DNA from: Bacillus fungorum
GTDB taxonomy: Bacteria; Bacillota; Bacilli; Bacillales; Bacillaceae_G
DNA: 64,000 nucleotides
NCBI RefSeq assembly: GCF_002746455.1
Contig: NZ_NWUW01000006.1
Span: forward strand, 1-64,000
Direction: 5' to 3'
In this document: positions 9,358-17,809 of the stretch, piece by piece
Layout: each line of letters begins with the position of its first letter
Numbering within the stretch: the first letter of the stretch is position 1
Position numbers and translations under genes: made by a program
Notes under the pieces: generated by a model
Seen by the model: the letters and a program-made list of their open reading frames with translations, nothing else
What the model was told of the DNA's origin: nothing
Databases searched by the model: none

Positions 9358-9698
9358 TTTTTATTCTCTCCTTTAGCTAGTAACATTAAAGCTTGATACA
9401 CCGCCTCGTAATCATGTAAGCGACTATTTAAAATTTCTCTCCCTTCGTCTGTAATACGATAGTATTTTCTTTTTGGGCCATCACCAGACTCTTCCCAATA
9501 GGAAACAGCCCAATTGTTTTTCGTGATTCGATTTAATATAGGGTAAATCGAACCGTTTGGGATATGAAACACAGGAATATCTTGTAATGCACTTGTAATT
9601 TCATATCCGTACATAGGTTGTTTACTTATTAAAGATAAAATAGCGAGATCAAAAACACCTTTACGTAATTGAATTATAAAATTATCATTTTTTTCCAT
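9354..9698 (-). CDS. PadR-family transcriptional regulator
   Basis: A 114-residue winged-helix repressor of the short PadR type: FDLAILSLISKQPMYGYEI, then the wing with NGSIYPILNRI and KRKYYRITDEGREIL, then a C-terminal dimerisation helix. It probably represses itself and the HAAS gene. The start codon has no recognisable Shine-Dalgarno sequence, and the predicted transcription start coincides with the ATG, so the mRNA may be leaderless. A 40-bp palindrome covering the promoter is the likely operator. Confidence 0.9.
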   Translation of the reverse strand: MEKNDNFIIQLRKGVFDLAILSLISKQPMYGYEITSALQDIPVFHIPNGSIYPILNRITKNNWAVSYWEESGDGPKRKYYRITDEGREILNSRLHDYEAVYQALMLLAKGENKK

Positions 9699-9704
9699 AC
9701 GTTA

Positions 9705-9744
9705 ACTATATATGATTCATATCTAGATATCAATCATATATAGT
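9705..9744 (-). promoter_or_regulatory. PadR promoter inside a 40-bp palindrome (putative operator)
   Basis: Perfect 13-bp outer arms ACTATATATGATT/AATCATATATAGT flank a second palindrome, ATATCTAGATAT. On the minus strand a -35 TTGATA (9733-9728) and a -10 TATAGT (9710-9705), 17 bp apart, both lie within the palindrome. Transcription would start about 7 nt downstream, at the ATG of the PadR gene (9698). Confidence 0.7.
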
Positions 9745-9830
9745 TGTTTTTCATTTAAATGAAAATAAAGTGTTTAACATTTTTTAGATATAAATGTTAG
9801 AATAATAAGAAAAAAAGGGGAGCTAAAAAA

Positions 9831-10379
9831 ATGTTCACACTCCGAGTAGATGACGAAATCGAATTACAGTTATTAGAAAAGCGTCATAAAGAGGAACTAT
9901 ATCAATTAATAAATCAAAACCGTAACCATTTAAGAAGATGGCTTCCTTGGGTAGATGGGACGAAATCTGCTGATGCGTATGATGAGATTTGTCCGATGTG
10001 GTTAAAGAAGTTTGCAGAGGGAGACGGTTTTGAAAGTGGTATCCGTTATAAAGGGAAGCTCGTTGGAATGGTAGGTATTCATCCAGTGAGCTGGGGGAAG
10101 AAAGCGGCAAGTCTCGGATATTATCTTGCAGAAGATGCTGGCGGGAAAGGTATTATGACGCGTAGCGTGAAGGCTGTACTTCACTATGCATTTGAGAATT
10201 TAAAATTGAATAAAATGGAAATTAGATGCGGTGTTGAAAATGTGAAAAGCCGCGCTATCCCAGAACGTTTAGGGTTTAAGTTAGACGGGGTTTTAAGAGA
10301 TGAAGAATGGCTATACGATCACTTCCACGATATCGCTGTATATAGTTTACTAGCTTCAGAATGGAAGGAGATTCGATGA
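9831..10379 (+). CDS. GNAT acetyltransferase, RimJ/RimL type
   Basis: A 182-residue GCN5-related acetyltransferase of the ribosomal-protein-serine acetyltransferase (YdaF/RimL) type. The acetyl-CoA binding core reads GYYLAEDAGGKGIMTRSVKAV (about 105-123), followed by KMEIRCGVENVKSRAIPERLGF, the RimL-like signature. The N-terminus RHKEELYQLINQNRNHLRRWLPWV is also typical. The substrate is unknown. The stop overlaps the start of the next acetyltransferase gene (ATGA), so the two form an operon. RBS AGGGGAG. Confidence 0.85.
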   Translation: MFTLRVDDEIELQLLEKRHKEELYQLINQNRNHLRRWLPWVDGTKSADAYDEICPMWLKKFAEGDGFESGIRYKGKLVGMVGIHPVSWGKKAASLGYYLAEDAGGKGIMTRSVKAVLHYAFENLKLNKMEIRCGVENVKSRAIPERLGFKLDGVLRDEEWLYDHFHDIAVYSLLASEWKEIR

Positions 10380-10867
10380 ACGAGAAGATACGCATTGTTC
10401 CGTATGAAAGTAAATTTCAAGAGGAAGTAGTAAATCTTATCGTTCATATTCAGCAAAAAGAGTACAATGTCCCCATTACGAAAGAAGATCAGCCTGACTT
10501 ACTTGAAATAGAAACGTTCTATCAAAAGGATTATGGAAACTTTTGGGTAGCAACTTATGATGGTAAAGTAGTTGGAACAGTAGCTTTATTAGATATTGAG
10601 AATCAGCAAGTAGCACTAAGAAAAATGTTCGTACAAAAAGAGTTTCGCGGAAAAGAATGGGGTGCATCAAATAAGTTGCTTCAAACAGCAATTTCGTGGG
10701 CTGAGAATAAAAAGCTGAAAGATATTTACTTAGGAACGACATTGAAATTTTTAGCGGCGCATCGCTTTTATGAAAAGAATGGTTTTCAAAGTGTGAGTAT
10801 AGACGAGTTGCCGAAAAACTTTCCAGTGTTAGAGGTAGATAAGAAATTCTATAGGTACATTGTGTAA
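10376..10867 (+). CDS. GNAT family N-acetyltransferase
   Basis: A 163-residue GNAT protein. I chose the ATG at 10376 because AAGGAG (10365-10370) is spaced correctly for it; an upstream in-frame ATG at 10361 would lack its own RBS. Core motifs are VALLDIENQQVALRKMFVQKEFRGKEWGASNKLL (acetyl-CoA loop, with the usual R/Q-x-x-G-x-G/A partly altered to FRGKEWGAS) and the C-terminal AHRFYEKNGF. Cotranscribed with the preceding acetyltransferase through a 4-bp overlap. Substrate unknown. Confidence 0.85.
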   Translation: MNEKIRIVPYESKFQEEVVNLIVHIQQKEYNVPITKEDQPDLLEIETFYQKDYGNFWVATYDGKVVGTVALLDIENQQVALRKMFVQKEFRGKEWGASNKLLQTAISWAENKKLKDIYLGTTLKFLAAHRFYEKNGFQSVSIDELPKNFPVLEVDKKFYRYIV

Positions 10868-10894
10868 AAGGTCATTCAAAAACGGCCTTTTTTT
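10866..10894 (+). terminator. Rho-independent terminator
   Basis: Stem AAAGGTC/GGCCTTT (one G-U pair) followed by seven T. Confidence 0.7.
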
Positions 10895-10941
10895 ATGACT
10901 AAAATGGAAAAAGTGGTATAATTTAGGCTGGGGGTGCGTGT

Positions 10942-11346
10942 ATGAACTTTCCGATTCAAAGAAGTAAATCGGTAGTAATTTTCGTTTGTCTCACGTTAGC
11001 TTTTATGTTTGTATATCCACTTGTCATGATTGTCGCAAATAAAGAGCAGTGGATGTCAGCGTTAATTGGAATGGGATTATATTTTATCGTAAATGTTCCG
11101 CTTGTTTGGGAAGTATTTATTAAAAAGCATAAAGTAGAAAATGGTGTATTGAAGTACGGCATTTTAAATGATGATGTTGTATTAAAAGATATAAGAGTTG
11201 TTCGTCAAGTTGGAAAATACCTTGAAATTACGACGAATGCATACAAAGTACATATGGTTGCGATGCCGCAAGATATGAATGAATTCTTGGCGCTTATCGA
11301 GAAAGAGAATCCACATGTGAAAATAGAAATGGTAGGGAAGAAATGA
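10942..11346 (+). CDS. PH-domain-like small membrane protein
   Basis: A 134-residue protein with two N-terminal transmembrane helices (about 12-32 and 40-60) followed by a beta-rich stretch (VENGVLKYGIL...LKDIRVVRQV...LEITTNAYKVHMVAM) resembling bacterial PH-like domains attached to membrane proteins. RBS GGGGGTG. Function unknown. The stop lies within the terminator stem shared with the convergent aminopeptidase. Confidence 0.65.
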   Translation: MNFPIQRSKSVVIFVCLTLAFMFVYPLVMIVANKEQWMSALIGMGLYFIVNVPLVWEVFIKKHKVENGVLKYGILNDDVVLKDIRVVRQVGKYLEITTNAYKVHMVAMPQDMNEFLALIEKENPHVKIEMVGKK

Positions 11347-11376
11347 AAAACGCCCGGAGTATTCCGAGCGTTTTTA
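11346..11376. terminator. Bidirectional terminator
   Basis: Stem AAAACGC plus CGGA/TCCG and GCGTTTT, with T runs on both strands. It serves the converging PH-like and aminopeptidase genes. Confidence 0.75.
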
Positions 11377-11379
11377 TTA

Positions 11380-12495
11380 TTATTTTAAGTTCTCTGGGTT
11401 TAAAGCTTCTAATTCAGGTACAACGAAGCGTCCGTCTTTACGAATTAGTACGTCGTCGAAGTAAATTTCGCCGCCGCCGTATTCAGGACGTTGGATGCAT
11501 ACTAAATCCCAGTGGATGTTCGAGTTGTTGCCGTTCCATGCATCGTCGTAAGCTTGTCCAGGAGTGAAGTGGAAGCTGCCATCGATTTTTTCATCGAATA
11601 GGATGTCTCCCATTGGATGTAAGATGTATGGGTTTACGCCGATTGCGAACTCACCAACGTAGCGTGCGCCTTCGTCTGTATCGAAGATTTTGTTAATGCG
11701 CTCTGTATCGTTTGCAGTTGCTTCAACGATTTGGCCATTCTCGAACTTAAGTTGTACATTTTCAAATGTATAACCGTTGTAAGGAGATGGTGTGTTGTAA
11801 GAAACTGTACCGTTAACAGAATCACGAACTGGTGCAGAGTATACTTCACCGTCTGGAATGTTTAAATGACCTGAGCATTTAATAGCTGGAATGTCTTTAA
11901 TAGAGAATGTTAAGTCAGTTCCAGGGCCAGTTAAGCGAACTTTATCGGTTTTATTCATTAATGTAACAAGGCTATCCATCGCCTTATCCATTTTACCGTA
12001 GTCTAAGTTACAAACTTCGAAGTAGAAGTCTTCGAAAGCTTCTGTGCTCATTTTAGCAAGTTGCGCCATAGAAGCATTTGGATAGCGAAGAACAACCCAA
12101 CGTGTTTTTGGAACACGGATGTCTCTATGAACTTTCTTACCAACTGTTTGACCGTGAATTTGCATCTTTTCACTTGGTACATCAGCTTGTTCGTTAATGT
12201 TATCGCCAGAGCGAAGACCGATATAAGCGTCCATATCTTTCATTACGCTTGCTTCATATGCAGCGATTTGTTCAAAATGTTCTTCAGTAGCACCCATTAA
12301 TAAAGAGCGATCTACTTGATGATCTTTTAAAGAAACGAATGGGAAACCACCAGCTGCATATGCTTCTTTTACAAGTGCAGTTACAAGTTCTTTTTGTAAG
12401 CCAAAGTTTTCAATTAATACTTTTTCGCCTTTTTGTAAACGAATAGAGTAGTTAATTAAATTGTATGCTAACTTTTCAATGCGTGGATCTTTCAT
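11380..12495 (-). CDS. M29-family aminopeptidase
   Basis: Cytoplasmic metalloaminopeptidase of the thermophilic aminopeptidase (AmpS/PepS/AmpT) family, which removes N-terminal residues from peptides using divalent metals. At 371 residues it is somewhat shorter than the usual 400-410. Family motifs include the metal-ligand region NIPDGEVYSAPV, EGARYVGEFAIGVNPYI, and the C-terminal GSFHFTPGQAYDDAWNGNN...HWDLV with GGGEIYFDDVLI. The start ATG has AGGGAGG upstream. Monocistronic. Confidence 0.88.
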   Translation of the reverse strand: MKDPRIEKLAYNLINYSIRLQKGEKVLIENFGLQKELVTALVKEAYAAGGFPFVSLKDHQVDRSLLMGATEEHFEQIAAYEASVMKDMDAYIGLRSGDNINEQADVPSEKMQIHGQTVGKKVHRDIRVPKTRWVVLRYPNASMAQLAKMSTEAFEDFYFEVCNLDYGKMDKAMDSLVTLMNKTDKVRLTGPGTDLTFSIKDIPAIKCSGHLNIPDGEVYSAPVRDSVNGTVSYNTPSPYNGYTFENVQLKFENGQIVEATANDTERINKIFDTDEGARYVGEFAIGVNPYILHPMGDILFDEKIDGSFHFTPGQAYDDAWNGNNSNIHWDLVCIQRPEYGGGEIYFDDVLIRKDGRFVVPELEALNPENLK

Positions 12496-12682
12496 ATGTA
12501 AAGCCTCCCTACTAATTATGTATCCTCTCCTATTGTAACCTACTTAGTGGAATTTGTTGAATCATTTATGTTAAAGTTAACGAATAAGTATGAAAATTCT
12601 AATGAAAAGATAGGGATTAGAACGAAACGGAAAATGATTGTATAATAGGAGAAAGTATGAAAAAGATAAAGGAAGTGATGAA

Positions 12683-13195
12683 ATGCAAGTTCTTTTATAT
12701 GTAAGTGCGGCTATTATCGCGGTTGCTTTCGCTGTATTAGTAGTGTACGTATGCAGGACGTTGTTATCGGTTCAGAAGACGTTAGAAAACGTTGCAAGCA
12801 CGTTAGAAGGTTTAGAAAAGCAAATGCAAGGGATAAGCGTAGAGACGGAGCAATTATTACATAAAACAAATGCTTTAGCTGATGACATTCAACAGAAGTC
12901 ACAATCATTAAATAAAGTAGTATCGGGTGTGGATGGCATTGGAACGACAATCCATTCTTTAAATACGAAACTTCGTAATGTATCAGATTCTGTTACGGAC
13001 GAAATTGAAAATAATGCAGATAAAGTAGCGCAAGTTGTACAGTGGAGTAGCGCAGCAATTGAAGTATACAATCATTATCGTGCGACAAGACAAGAGAAAA
13101 AGGTTGAAAAAGAAGAGCGTAAATTAGAAAGACTTGAGAAGAAAGCTGAAAAGAAAGAGAAGCGCTCTAGACTTCGTATGAGAGGTGAATCGTGA
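12683..13195 (+). CDS. ytxG: YtxG-like general stress protein (DUF948)
   Basis: A 170-residue protein with one N-terminal transmembrane helix (about 5-25), an extended coiled-coil of heptads (LEGLEKQMQGISVETEQLLHKTNALADDIQ), and a basic, Lys/Glu-rich tail. The pattern is that of DUF948. I chose the ATG at 12683, downstream of AAAGGAAGTG. In B. subtilis the sigma-B dependent operon is ytxG-ytxH-ytxJ; here ytxJ follows directly, overlapping by one base, and no ytxH is present. The Lys-rich tail may replace part of YtxH, but that is speculation. Confidence 0.8.
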   Translation: MQVLLYVSAAIIAVAFAVLVVYVCRTLLSVQKTLENVASTLEGLEKQMQGISVETEQLLHKTNALADDIQQKSQSLNKVVSGVDGIGTTIHSLNTKLRNVSDSVTDEIENNADKVAQVVQWSSAAIEVYNHYRATRQEKKVEKEERKLERLEKKAEKKEKRSRLRMRGES

Positions 13196-13521
13196 TGAAT
13201 ATGACAAAACTTGAAACAATTGAAGAGCTTGAAGTACTAGTAGAAAAAAACGAGCCGTATGTTCTTTTTAAACATAGTACGACATGCCCGATTAGTCATG
13301 GTGCCTATACAGAATTTCAAGCTTATTGTAGTGAAGAAAGAGCGGTACCAGCGTATTACTTATACGTACAAGATGCGAGAGATGTTTCGAATCGTGTTGC
13401 AGAACAGTACAGTATTAAACATGAATCTCCGCAAGTGTTATACATAAAAGATGGGATGGTAGTATGGAATACGTCTCATTGGAACATTAAAAAAGACGCT
13501 TTAGAAGAGAATATTAAGTAA
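13195..13521 (+). CDS. ytxJ: Bacillithiol system redox-active protein YtxJ
   Basis: A thioredoxin-fold monothiol protein of about 108 residues. The active site is in KHSTTCPISHGAY (a TCPIS motif, single Cys), followed by the thioredoxin-fold elements YYLYVQDARDVSNRVAEQYSIKHESPQVLYIKDG with the conserved cis-Pro in SPQVL. It is proposed to act in debacillithiolation. Start ATG at 13195 within TGATG; a GTG at 13192 is the alternative. Part of the ytxG-ytxJ operon. Confidence 0.88.
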   Translation: MNMTKLETIEELEVLVEKNEPYVLFKHSTTCPISHGAYTEFQAYCSEERAVPAYYLYVQDARDVSNRVAEQYSIKHESPQVLYIKDGMVVWNTSHWNIKKDALEENIK

Positions 13522-13557
13522 AAAGAAGCAAGCAAAAGGTGCTTGCTTCTTTTTTTT
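13521..13557 (+). terminator. Rho-independent terminator after ytxJ
   Basis: Stem AAGAAGCAAGCA/TGCTTGCTTCTT followed by a long T run. Confidence 0.9.
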
Positions 13558-13638
13558 GTTTTTGTTGAAATATATTTAATGGTACACTGTTATTAGTTCA
13601 AATTAAATAACTAGATTGTTGAAAGTAGGTTTTAAGTA

Positions 13639-14655
13639 ATGAAGAAAATGGCATTATCCTTCGCGGTCGTAAGTTTATTACTAGGAGCTTGTAGTAATGA
13701 TACGATTAGTAAGAAGGATGAAGTTATACAGAAAGATACGAAAGAAAAAAGCATGATTCCGAGAACTGCTGTTTCTAAAGATTATTATAGAACTGTAATT
13801 CCTTTAAAAGAACAAAAGGTTATAAATACAGCTAATATAAAAACAAATTCTAAATTAGATTTAGCAGAGTATGAAAATGGTTTAATGAATATTGCAGCGC
13901 AGCAATTTGATACAGAAAATCATGTACTACAATTAAATCAGTATATTCCGGAGAAGTTAGTTGATGAACTAGTCGCAAAAGTAGAAGCACCCGTTTTGAC
14001 GAATATTATAGAACAAGACTATTTTGGGAAGCAGAATTCAAACGAATTAAGTTTATCTGGTGTTATGATCGGTTTAGCTATGTCTTCAAGTGTATCGAAT
14101 GAAGAAGCTATGTCTAAGGGTACTGAAGTTGCCAAGCAACTTGTTGAAGCTATTCATAAAAATGACAAGTATAACAAATCTCCAATTACGTTTGCTATCT
14201 TTAAGCAAGAAAGTACAAGTTCTTTAAAAAATGGTACGTATATTGCTAGTGCTACTGTCCAAAAGAATGATACGAACCTTGGAAATTGGAGTACGATTGA
14301 TGAACAAGCATATTCATATCCTTCTGATGAATTTACAAAAGTATATGGAGAAGATAATACAAAAATAAATGAATTTGCGGATTTAATAAAAAAGTTTTCT
14401 CCGGCAGATTTTATCCCAGTAAATGCTAAAGTGTCTTATAAGAAAAATCAAATGGATACATTAAATATGAATATTGTTATTAAATATAACGGTAAAACAG
14501 AATTAATGGCCCTTACTCAAATGGCTGCTCAAAGTATGTTAGAAAAGTTACCTAAGGATGCGAAAGTACAATTACAAATAAAGTCCGAAAATAAAATCGA
14601 GGCAATTATTATAAAAGAGAAAAACAGCGATAAACCGTTTGTTTCCTTCTTATAA
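13639..14655 (+). CDS. CamS-family sex pheromone-type lipoprotein
   Basis: A 338-residue lipoprotein related to Enterococcus CamS (source of the cAM373 pheromone) and Bacillus YerH. It has a lipoprotein signal peptide (MKKMALSFAVVSLLLGAC, lipidated Cys at about 18) and a CamS domain with DYYRTVIPLK, SKLDLAEYENGLMNIA, YIPEKLVDELVAK and DEFTKVYGEDNTKINEF segments. It is surface-anchored; its role in Bacillus is unknown. Upstream AAGTAGG serves as RBS. Confidence 0.85.
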   Translation: MKKMALSFAVVSLLLGACSNDTISKKDEVIQKDTKEKSMIPRTAVSKDYYRTVIPLKEQKVINTANIKTNSKLDLAEYENGLMNIAAQQFDTENHVLQLNQYIPEKLVDELVAKVEAPVLTNIIEQDYFGKQNSNELSLSGVMIGLAMSSSVSNEEAMSKGTEVAKQLVEAIHKNDKYNKSPITFAIFKQESTSSLKNGTYIASATVQKNDTNLGNWSTIDEQAYSYPSDEFTKVYGEDNTKINEFADLIKKFSPADFIPVNAKVSYKKNQMDTLNMNIVIKYNGKTELMALTQMAAQSMLEKLPKDAKVQLQIKSENKIEAIIIKEKNSDKPFVSFL

Positions 14656-14686
14656 AAAAAGACAGTGTTTAAACTGTCTTTTTTAT
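14654..14686 (+). terminator. Rho-independent terminator
   Basis: Stem AAAAAAGACAGTT/AACTGTCTTTTTT around a short loop. Confidence 0.9.
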
Positions 14687-14761
14687 TGTAAATGAAAGTG
14701 TACGTTGTTTGTTGAGAGTGATTTATTGCTTATAATAAGTTATTTTAAAAGTAACGTATAA

Positions 14762-14983
14762 GAATTCGAAATAGGTATCCACACGTATGAAAGAGCGTTG
14801 CGTCATACGCTTCATATTTCCGCTGTGCCGATTTTAAAGAAAGAAACCTATTTACTCCCTGACGTTGTCGATGTAACGTATTCTACAAGGCGCCGTAATC
14901 TTCTATGGCTAGTTGCGATTATTGCTGAAGTACTTCCAGATTCAGCACAACAAATGACTAGTATTGTCGATTTATGTTGGTAA
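14762..14983 (+). pseudogene. Possible gene remnant upstream of ccpA
   Basis: An open frame of about 73 codons between a TAA (14759-14761) and a TAA, with protein-like composition ([20 protein letters not shown], then an [17 protein letters not shown] stretch). It has no ATG and no RBS; the only possible start is a TTG at 14798. I do not recognise the family. It may be the decayed end of a gene. The rest of the 14690-15310 gap holds a dispersed repeat (14985-15058) and AT-rich sequence that should carry the ccpA promoter. Confidence 0.25.
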
Positions 14984-14984
14984 G

Positions 14985-15058
14985 TCGACATATTTTGAGT
15001 TACATTCGATATATTCGAAAGATCATCGATATAAATTTCATTTACTATCGTACTGCTT
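14985..15058 (-). repeat. Dispersed ATATATCGA intergenic repeat, copy 1
   Basis: Read on the minus strand it begins CGATAGTAAATGAAATTTAT and contains GAATATATCGAATGTAACTC followed by AAAATATGTCGAC, matching the copies near 20.8, 39.8 and 43.8 kb. It is non-coding. Confidence 0.6.
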
Positions 15059-15327
15059 AAAATAAGGTTTCTACGTATGAAATATCTATATTTTTACAAA
15101 AAATGCCCTTTTTTTCATAAAAAATACGAAAATACGAGAAAAGAAGCGAATTTTTTTGAAACTTTTGCGGGAAAATATTGTATGAGCCTGCGTTTTTATC
15201 GTATCATTAGTAAAAGGAAGAACTCGGGACGATTGGTGGCATCTGCAAATAGAGTTGATGTCTTTTTTTCATTCAAGTAACCGATACATAAAAATAGATA
15301 ACAAAAATAGAAGGAGTGTGCGATGAG

Positions 15328-16326
15328 ATGAACGTAACAATATATGATGTAGCGCGCGAAGCGAACGTTTCAATGGCTACCGTATCTCGTGTTGTGAACG
15401 GTAACCCAAATGTAAAGCCTACAACAAGAAAGAAAGTATTAGAAGCAATTGATCGTTTAGGATACCGCCCAAATGCGGTAGCACGTGGACTAGCAAGTAA
15501 GAAGACAACTACAGTAGGTGTTATTATTCCTGATATCTCAAATACGTTTTATGCAGAACTTGCTCGTGGAATTGAAGATATCGCAACAATGTACAAATAT
15601 AACATCATTTTAAGTAACTCTGACCAAAACAAAGAGAAAGAGTTCCATCTATTAAATACGATGCTTGGAAAACAAGTGGACGGAATTGTTTTCATGGGTG
15701 AAGATATTACAGACATTCACATTGAAGAATTTAAAAAGTCTCCGGTACCAATTGTATTAGCAGCGTCATTTGATGAGCAAAATGAAACGCCATCAGTAAA
15801 TATTGATTATACACAAGCAGCTTACGATGCGATGAAGCACTTTATTGAGCAAGGACATAAACGTATCGGTTTCGTCTCTGGTCCTTTCATTGATAAAGCG
15901 GGAAGCTCGAAGAAATTACAAGGTTATCAAAAAGCTTTAGAAGAAGCAGGTATTTCATATGATGAAAATCTTGTAATCGATGGAGATTACACATATGATT
16001 CAGGTATCGAAGCATTCGAAAAGCTTTGGAGCAGTGATGAGAAGCCAACAGCGATCTTCGTATCTTCTGACGAAATGGCACTAGGTGTAATCCATGCAGC
16101 ACAAGACGCTGGATTAAACGTACCAACTGATGTAGAAGTACTTGGTTTCGATAATACACGCCTTGCATTAATGGTTCGTCCACAACTTTCAACAGTTGTA
16201 CAACCGATGTATGATATCGGTGCAGTAGCAATGCGTCTATTAACAAAGTATATGAACAAAGAAAAAGTGGAAGATCACACTGTAATCTTACCTCACCGTA
16301 TCCAATTTAGAGATTCAACGAAGTAA
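15328..16326 (+). CDS. ccpA: Catabolite control protein A
   Basis: LacI/GalR-family master regulator of carbon catabolite control. With HPr-Ser46-P it binds cre sites. The 332-residue protein matches B. subtilis CcpA closely: helix-turn-helix [24 protein letters not shown], hinge helix [12 protein letters not shown], then the periplasmic-binding-like core ending [20 protein letters not shown] chose the ATG at 15328 (MNVTIYDVA); an in-frame GTG at 15316 overlaps the AAGGAG itself. It likely governs acsA, acuABC and ackA in this same window. Confidence 0.96.
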   Translation: MNVTIYDVAREANVSMATVSRVVNGNPNVKPTTRKKVLEAIDRLGYRPNAVARGLASKKTTTVGVIIPDISNTFYAELARGIEDIATMYKYNIILSNSDQNKEKEFHLLNTMLGKQVDGIVFMGEDITDIHIEEFKKSPVPIVLAASFDEQNETPSVNIDYTQAAYDAMKHFIEQGHKRIGFVSGPFIDKAGSSKKLQGYQKALEEAGISYDENLVIDGDYTYDSGIEAFEKLWSSDEKPTAIFVSSDEMALGVIHAAQDAGLNVPTDVEVLGFDNTRLALMVRPQLSTVVQPMYDIGAVAMRLLTKYMNKEKVEDHTVILPHRIQFRDSTK

Positions 16327-16331
16327 GTATA

Positions 16332-16364
16332 AAAAAGCTCACAGCATTTGCTGTGAGCTTTTAT
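16332..16364. terminator. Bidirectional terminator after ccpA
   Basis: Stem AAAAGCTCACAGC/GCTGTGAGCTTTT around ATTT. Confidence 0.9.
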
Positions 16365-16366
16365 TC

Positions 16367-16735
16367 TTATTCAGGATAGTATTTTTGTACGACTGCATTT
16401 ACCGTTTCGTCTTTCTTAACGTGTAAAAATCTTGCGTACAGTTCTTTTCCGGTTTCAAATGGTGTATCGTCTAATTCAAACACATGTAACACTTTTCGAA
16501 ACGTCCATGTTATTTGCTCATCGTACATATTATCGTACGTATGCTCAGACTGTATAGCGATCTGTTCACCTAGTGCATGAGCTGCTTCCAAACGACTTGC
16601 TTTAACAAGAATAATACTTTCTTCAAAAAGTATATCGTGATTCTTGTCATAATGCTCATCAATTTTCGTAGGATCAGGCTCACCAGAATGAACAGATTCA
16701 AACAATAATTTTACAGCGTACATATTATGCTGCAT
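16367..16735 (-). CDS. DUF4288 domain-containing protein
   Basis: A 122-residue cytoplasmic protein with the MYAVKLLFES N-terminal strand, EESIILVKASRLEAAHALGEQIA helix and ITWTFRKVLHVFELDD strand that I associate with DUF4288. Function unknown. The start overlaps the end of the upstream small membrane protein gene by about 11 bp, so the two are likely cotranscribed. Confidence 0.75.
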   Translation of the reverse strand: MQHNMYAVKLLFESVHSGEPDPTKIDEHYDKNHDILFEESIILVKASRLEAAHALGEQIAIQSEHTYDNMYDEQITWTFRKVLHVFELDDTPFETGKELYARFLHVKKDETVNAVVQKYYPE

Positions 16736-16961
16736 GCTTCACCTTATAAATAATACTTGCGACAAGTGAAGCAGGTATTGTAAATACGTTACTTTGATAA
16801 TGATAGTGTATTTGGGATTCTTCATAAGACATATTTTCATATAGTTCGTTTTGTGACACATTCATTTTTTTCTGTTTTTCTTTGAGTATTTTAATGTAGT
16901 TATACTGTATTGGGACGAGGATGATGAAATAGGCTAATAAGATTAGTGAAATCCAAATCAT
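16725..16961 (-). CDS. Small membrane protein, possibly DUF3949
   Basis: A 78-residue protein with an N-terminal transmembrane helix (MIWISLILLAYFIILVPIQY), a charged coiled stretch (KILKEKQKKMNVSQNEL) and a second hydrophobic patch (FTIPASLVASIIYKV). Start ATG at 16961 chosen because AGGGAG sits 8 nt upstream; a GTG at 16970 lies too close to that RBS. Family assignment to DUF3949 is tentative. Operon with the DUF4288 gene. Confidence 0.65.
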   Translation of the reverse strand: MIWISLILLAYFIILVPIQYNYIKILKEKQKKMNVSQNELYENMSYEESQIHYHYQSNVFTIPASLVASIIYKVKHAA

Positions 16962-17041
16962 TATGAACACTCCCTTATAAAGAATATTTGTATATGATAA
17001 TTATATCAATTAATAGAAAAAATAACCATTTTTTATTGGAG

Positions 17042-17338
17042 CTAATTTTCTTCTAAAAATGCAAACAGTTCCTTTTGGTTTCTTAAATTGTGATTAATAC
17101 ATGTTCGAGCAACACATTTCAATCCTTGTAATAATGCATCTATGTGAAAAGTATCATAATGAATTATATTTCCCTCTACCATCGTTTCGTCTTTTTGCAA
17201 GTTAATTGATATTTTTAGTACAGTTGTATTGCTTTTTACATTTACAACTTCAATACAAAAAAACTGTTGTTCCAAGTCAATCGTAATATAATCGAATCGC
17301 TCTACTTGTTTAAAATATCCTACAATATCATCTTCCAA
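17042..17338 (-). CDS. Hypothetical protein
   Basis: A 98-residue soluble protein starting with TTG, preceded by GGGAGGA at good spacing. Predicted alternating strands (YITIDLEQQFFCIEVVNVKS, TTVLKISINLQ) followed by a helix (HIDALLQGLKCVARTCINH). I do not recognise a family. It stands alone between two short gaps. Confidence 0.6.
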   Translation of the reverse strand: MEDDIVGYFKQVERFDYITIDLEQQFFCIEVVNVKSNTTVLKISINLQKDETMVEGNIIHYDTFHIDALLQGLKCVARTCINHNLRNQKELFAFLEEN

Positions 17339-17487
17339 TTGAAATCCTCCCGAGTCTATAGCTTATCTGGAACACTTCTCTATAGATTGTATGATTCCTT
17401 GTTATATGTCACATAAGTGCAAAAATAACTATTATAGGGCAATGTCATGTATAATAGAAAGAAAAGGCTTGTGAGGGGGGAGAAGAG

Positions 17488-17760
17488 ATGATCGTTCTTT
17501 GGATAATTACGCTTTGTATGACTGCTATTTTTGCATATATGACGTTAAAACAAAATGGCTTAAAGCGATTTGTTCCAGGAAGTATTCTTGCAGGAATTGC
17601 CCTTATCACGTATGTAATTTCTATTTTTATTGAAAGTGTATCAGTGGACATGAGCACGAGTTTAATATTTATCGGTATTACACTATTTGCAGGTAGTATT
17701 ATGGTACTTATGGTTGCAGGTATTATTTTATTTATTCATATGAATTCGGAAACGTTATAG
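17488..17760 (+). CDS. Three-helix membrane protein
   Basis: A 90-residue protein with three transmembrane segments (about 1-20, 31-49 and 59-83), reminiscent of YesK-like proteins but not firmly assigned. RBS GGGGGGAG. Followed at once by a bidirectional terminator shared with mscL. Confidence 0.65.
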   Translation: MIVLWIITLCMTAIFAYMTLKQNGLKRFVPGSILAGIALITYVISIFIESVSVDMSTSLIFIGITLFAGSIMVLMVAGIILFIHMNSETL

Positions 17761-17764
17761 CATA

Positions 17765-17801
17765 TAAAAAAGGCATGTTCCCTCGGGACATGCCTTTTTA
17801 T
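17765..17801. terminator. Bidirectional terminator
   Basis: Stem AAAAAGGCATG/CATGCCTTTTT with inner CCC/GGG. Confidence 0.9.
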
Positions 17802-17809
17802 CCGTTCAA

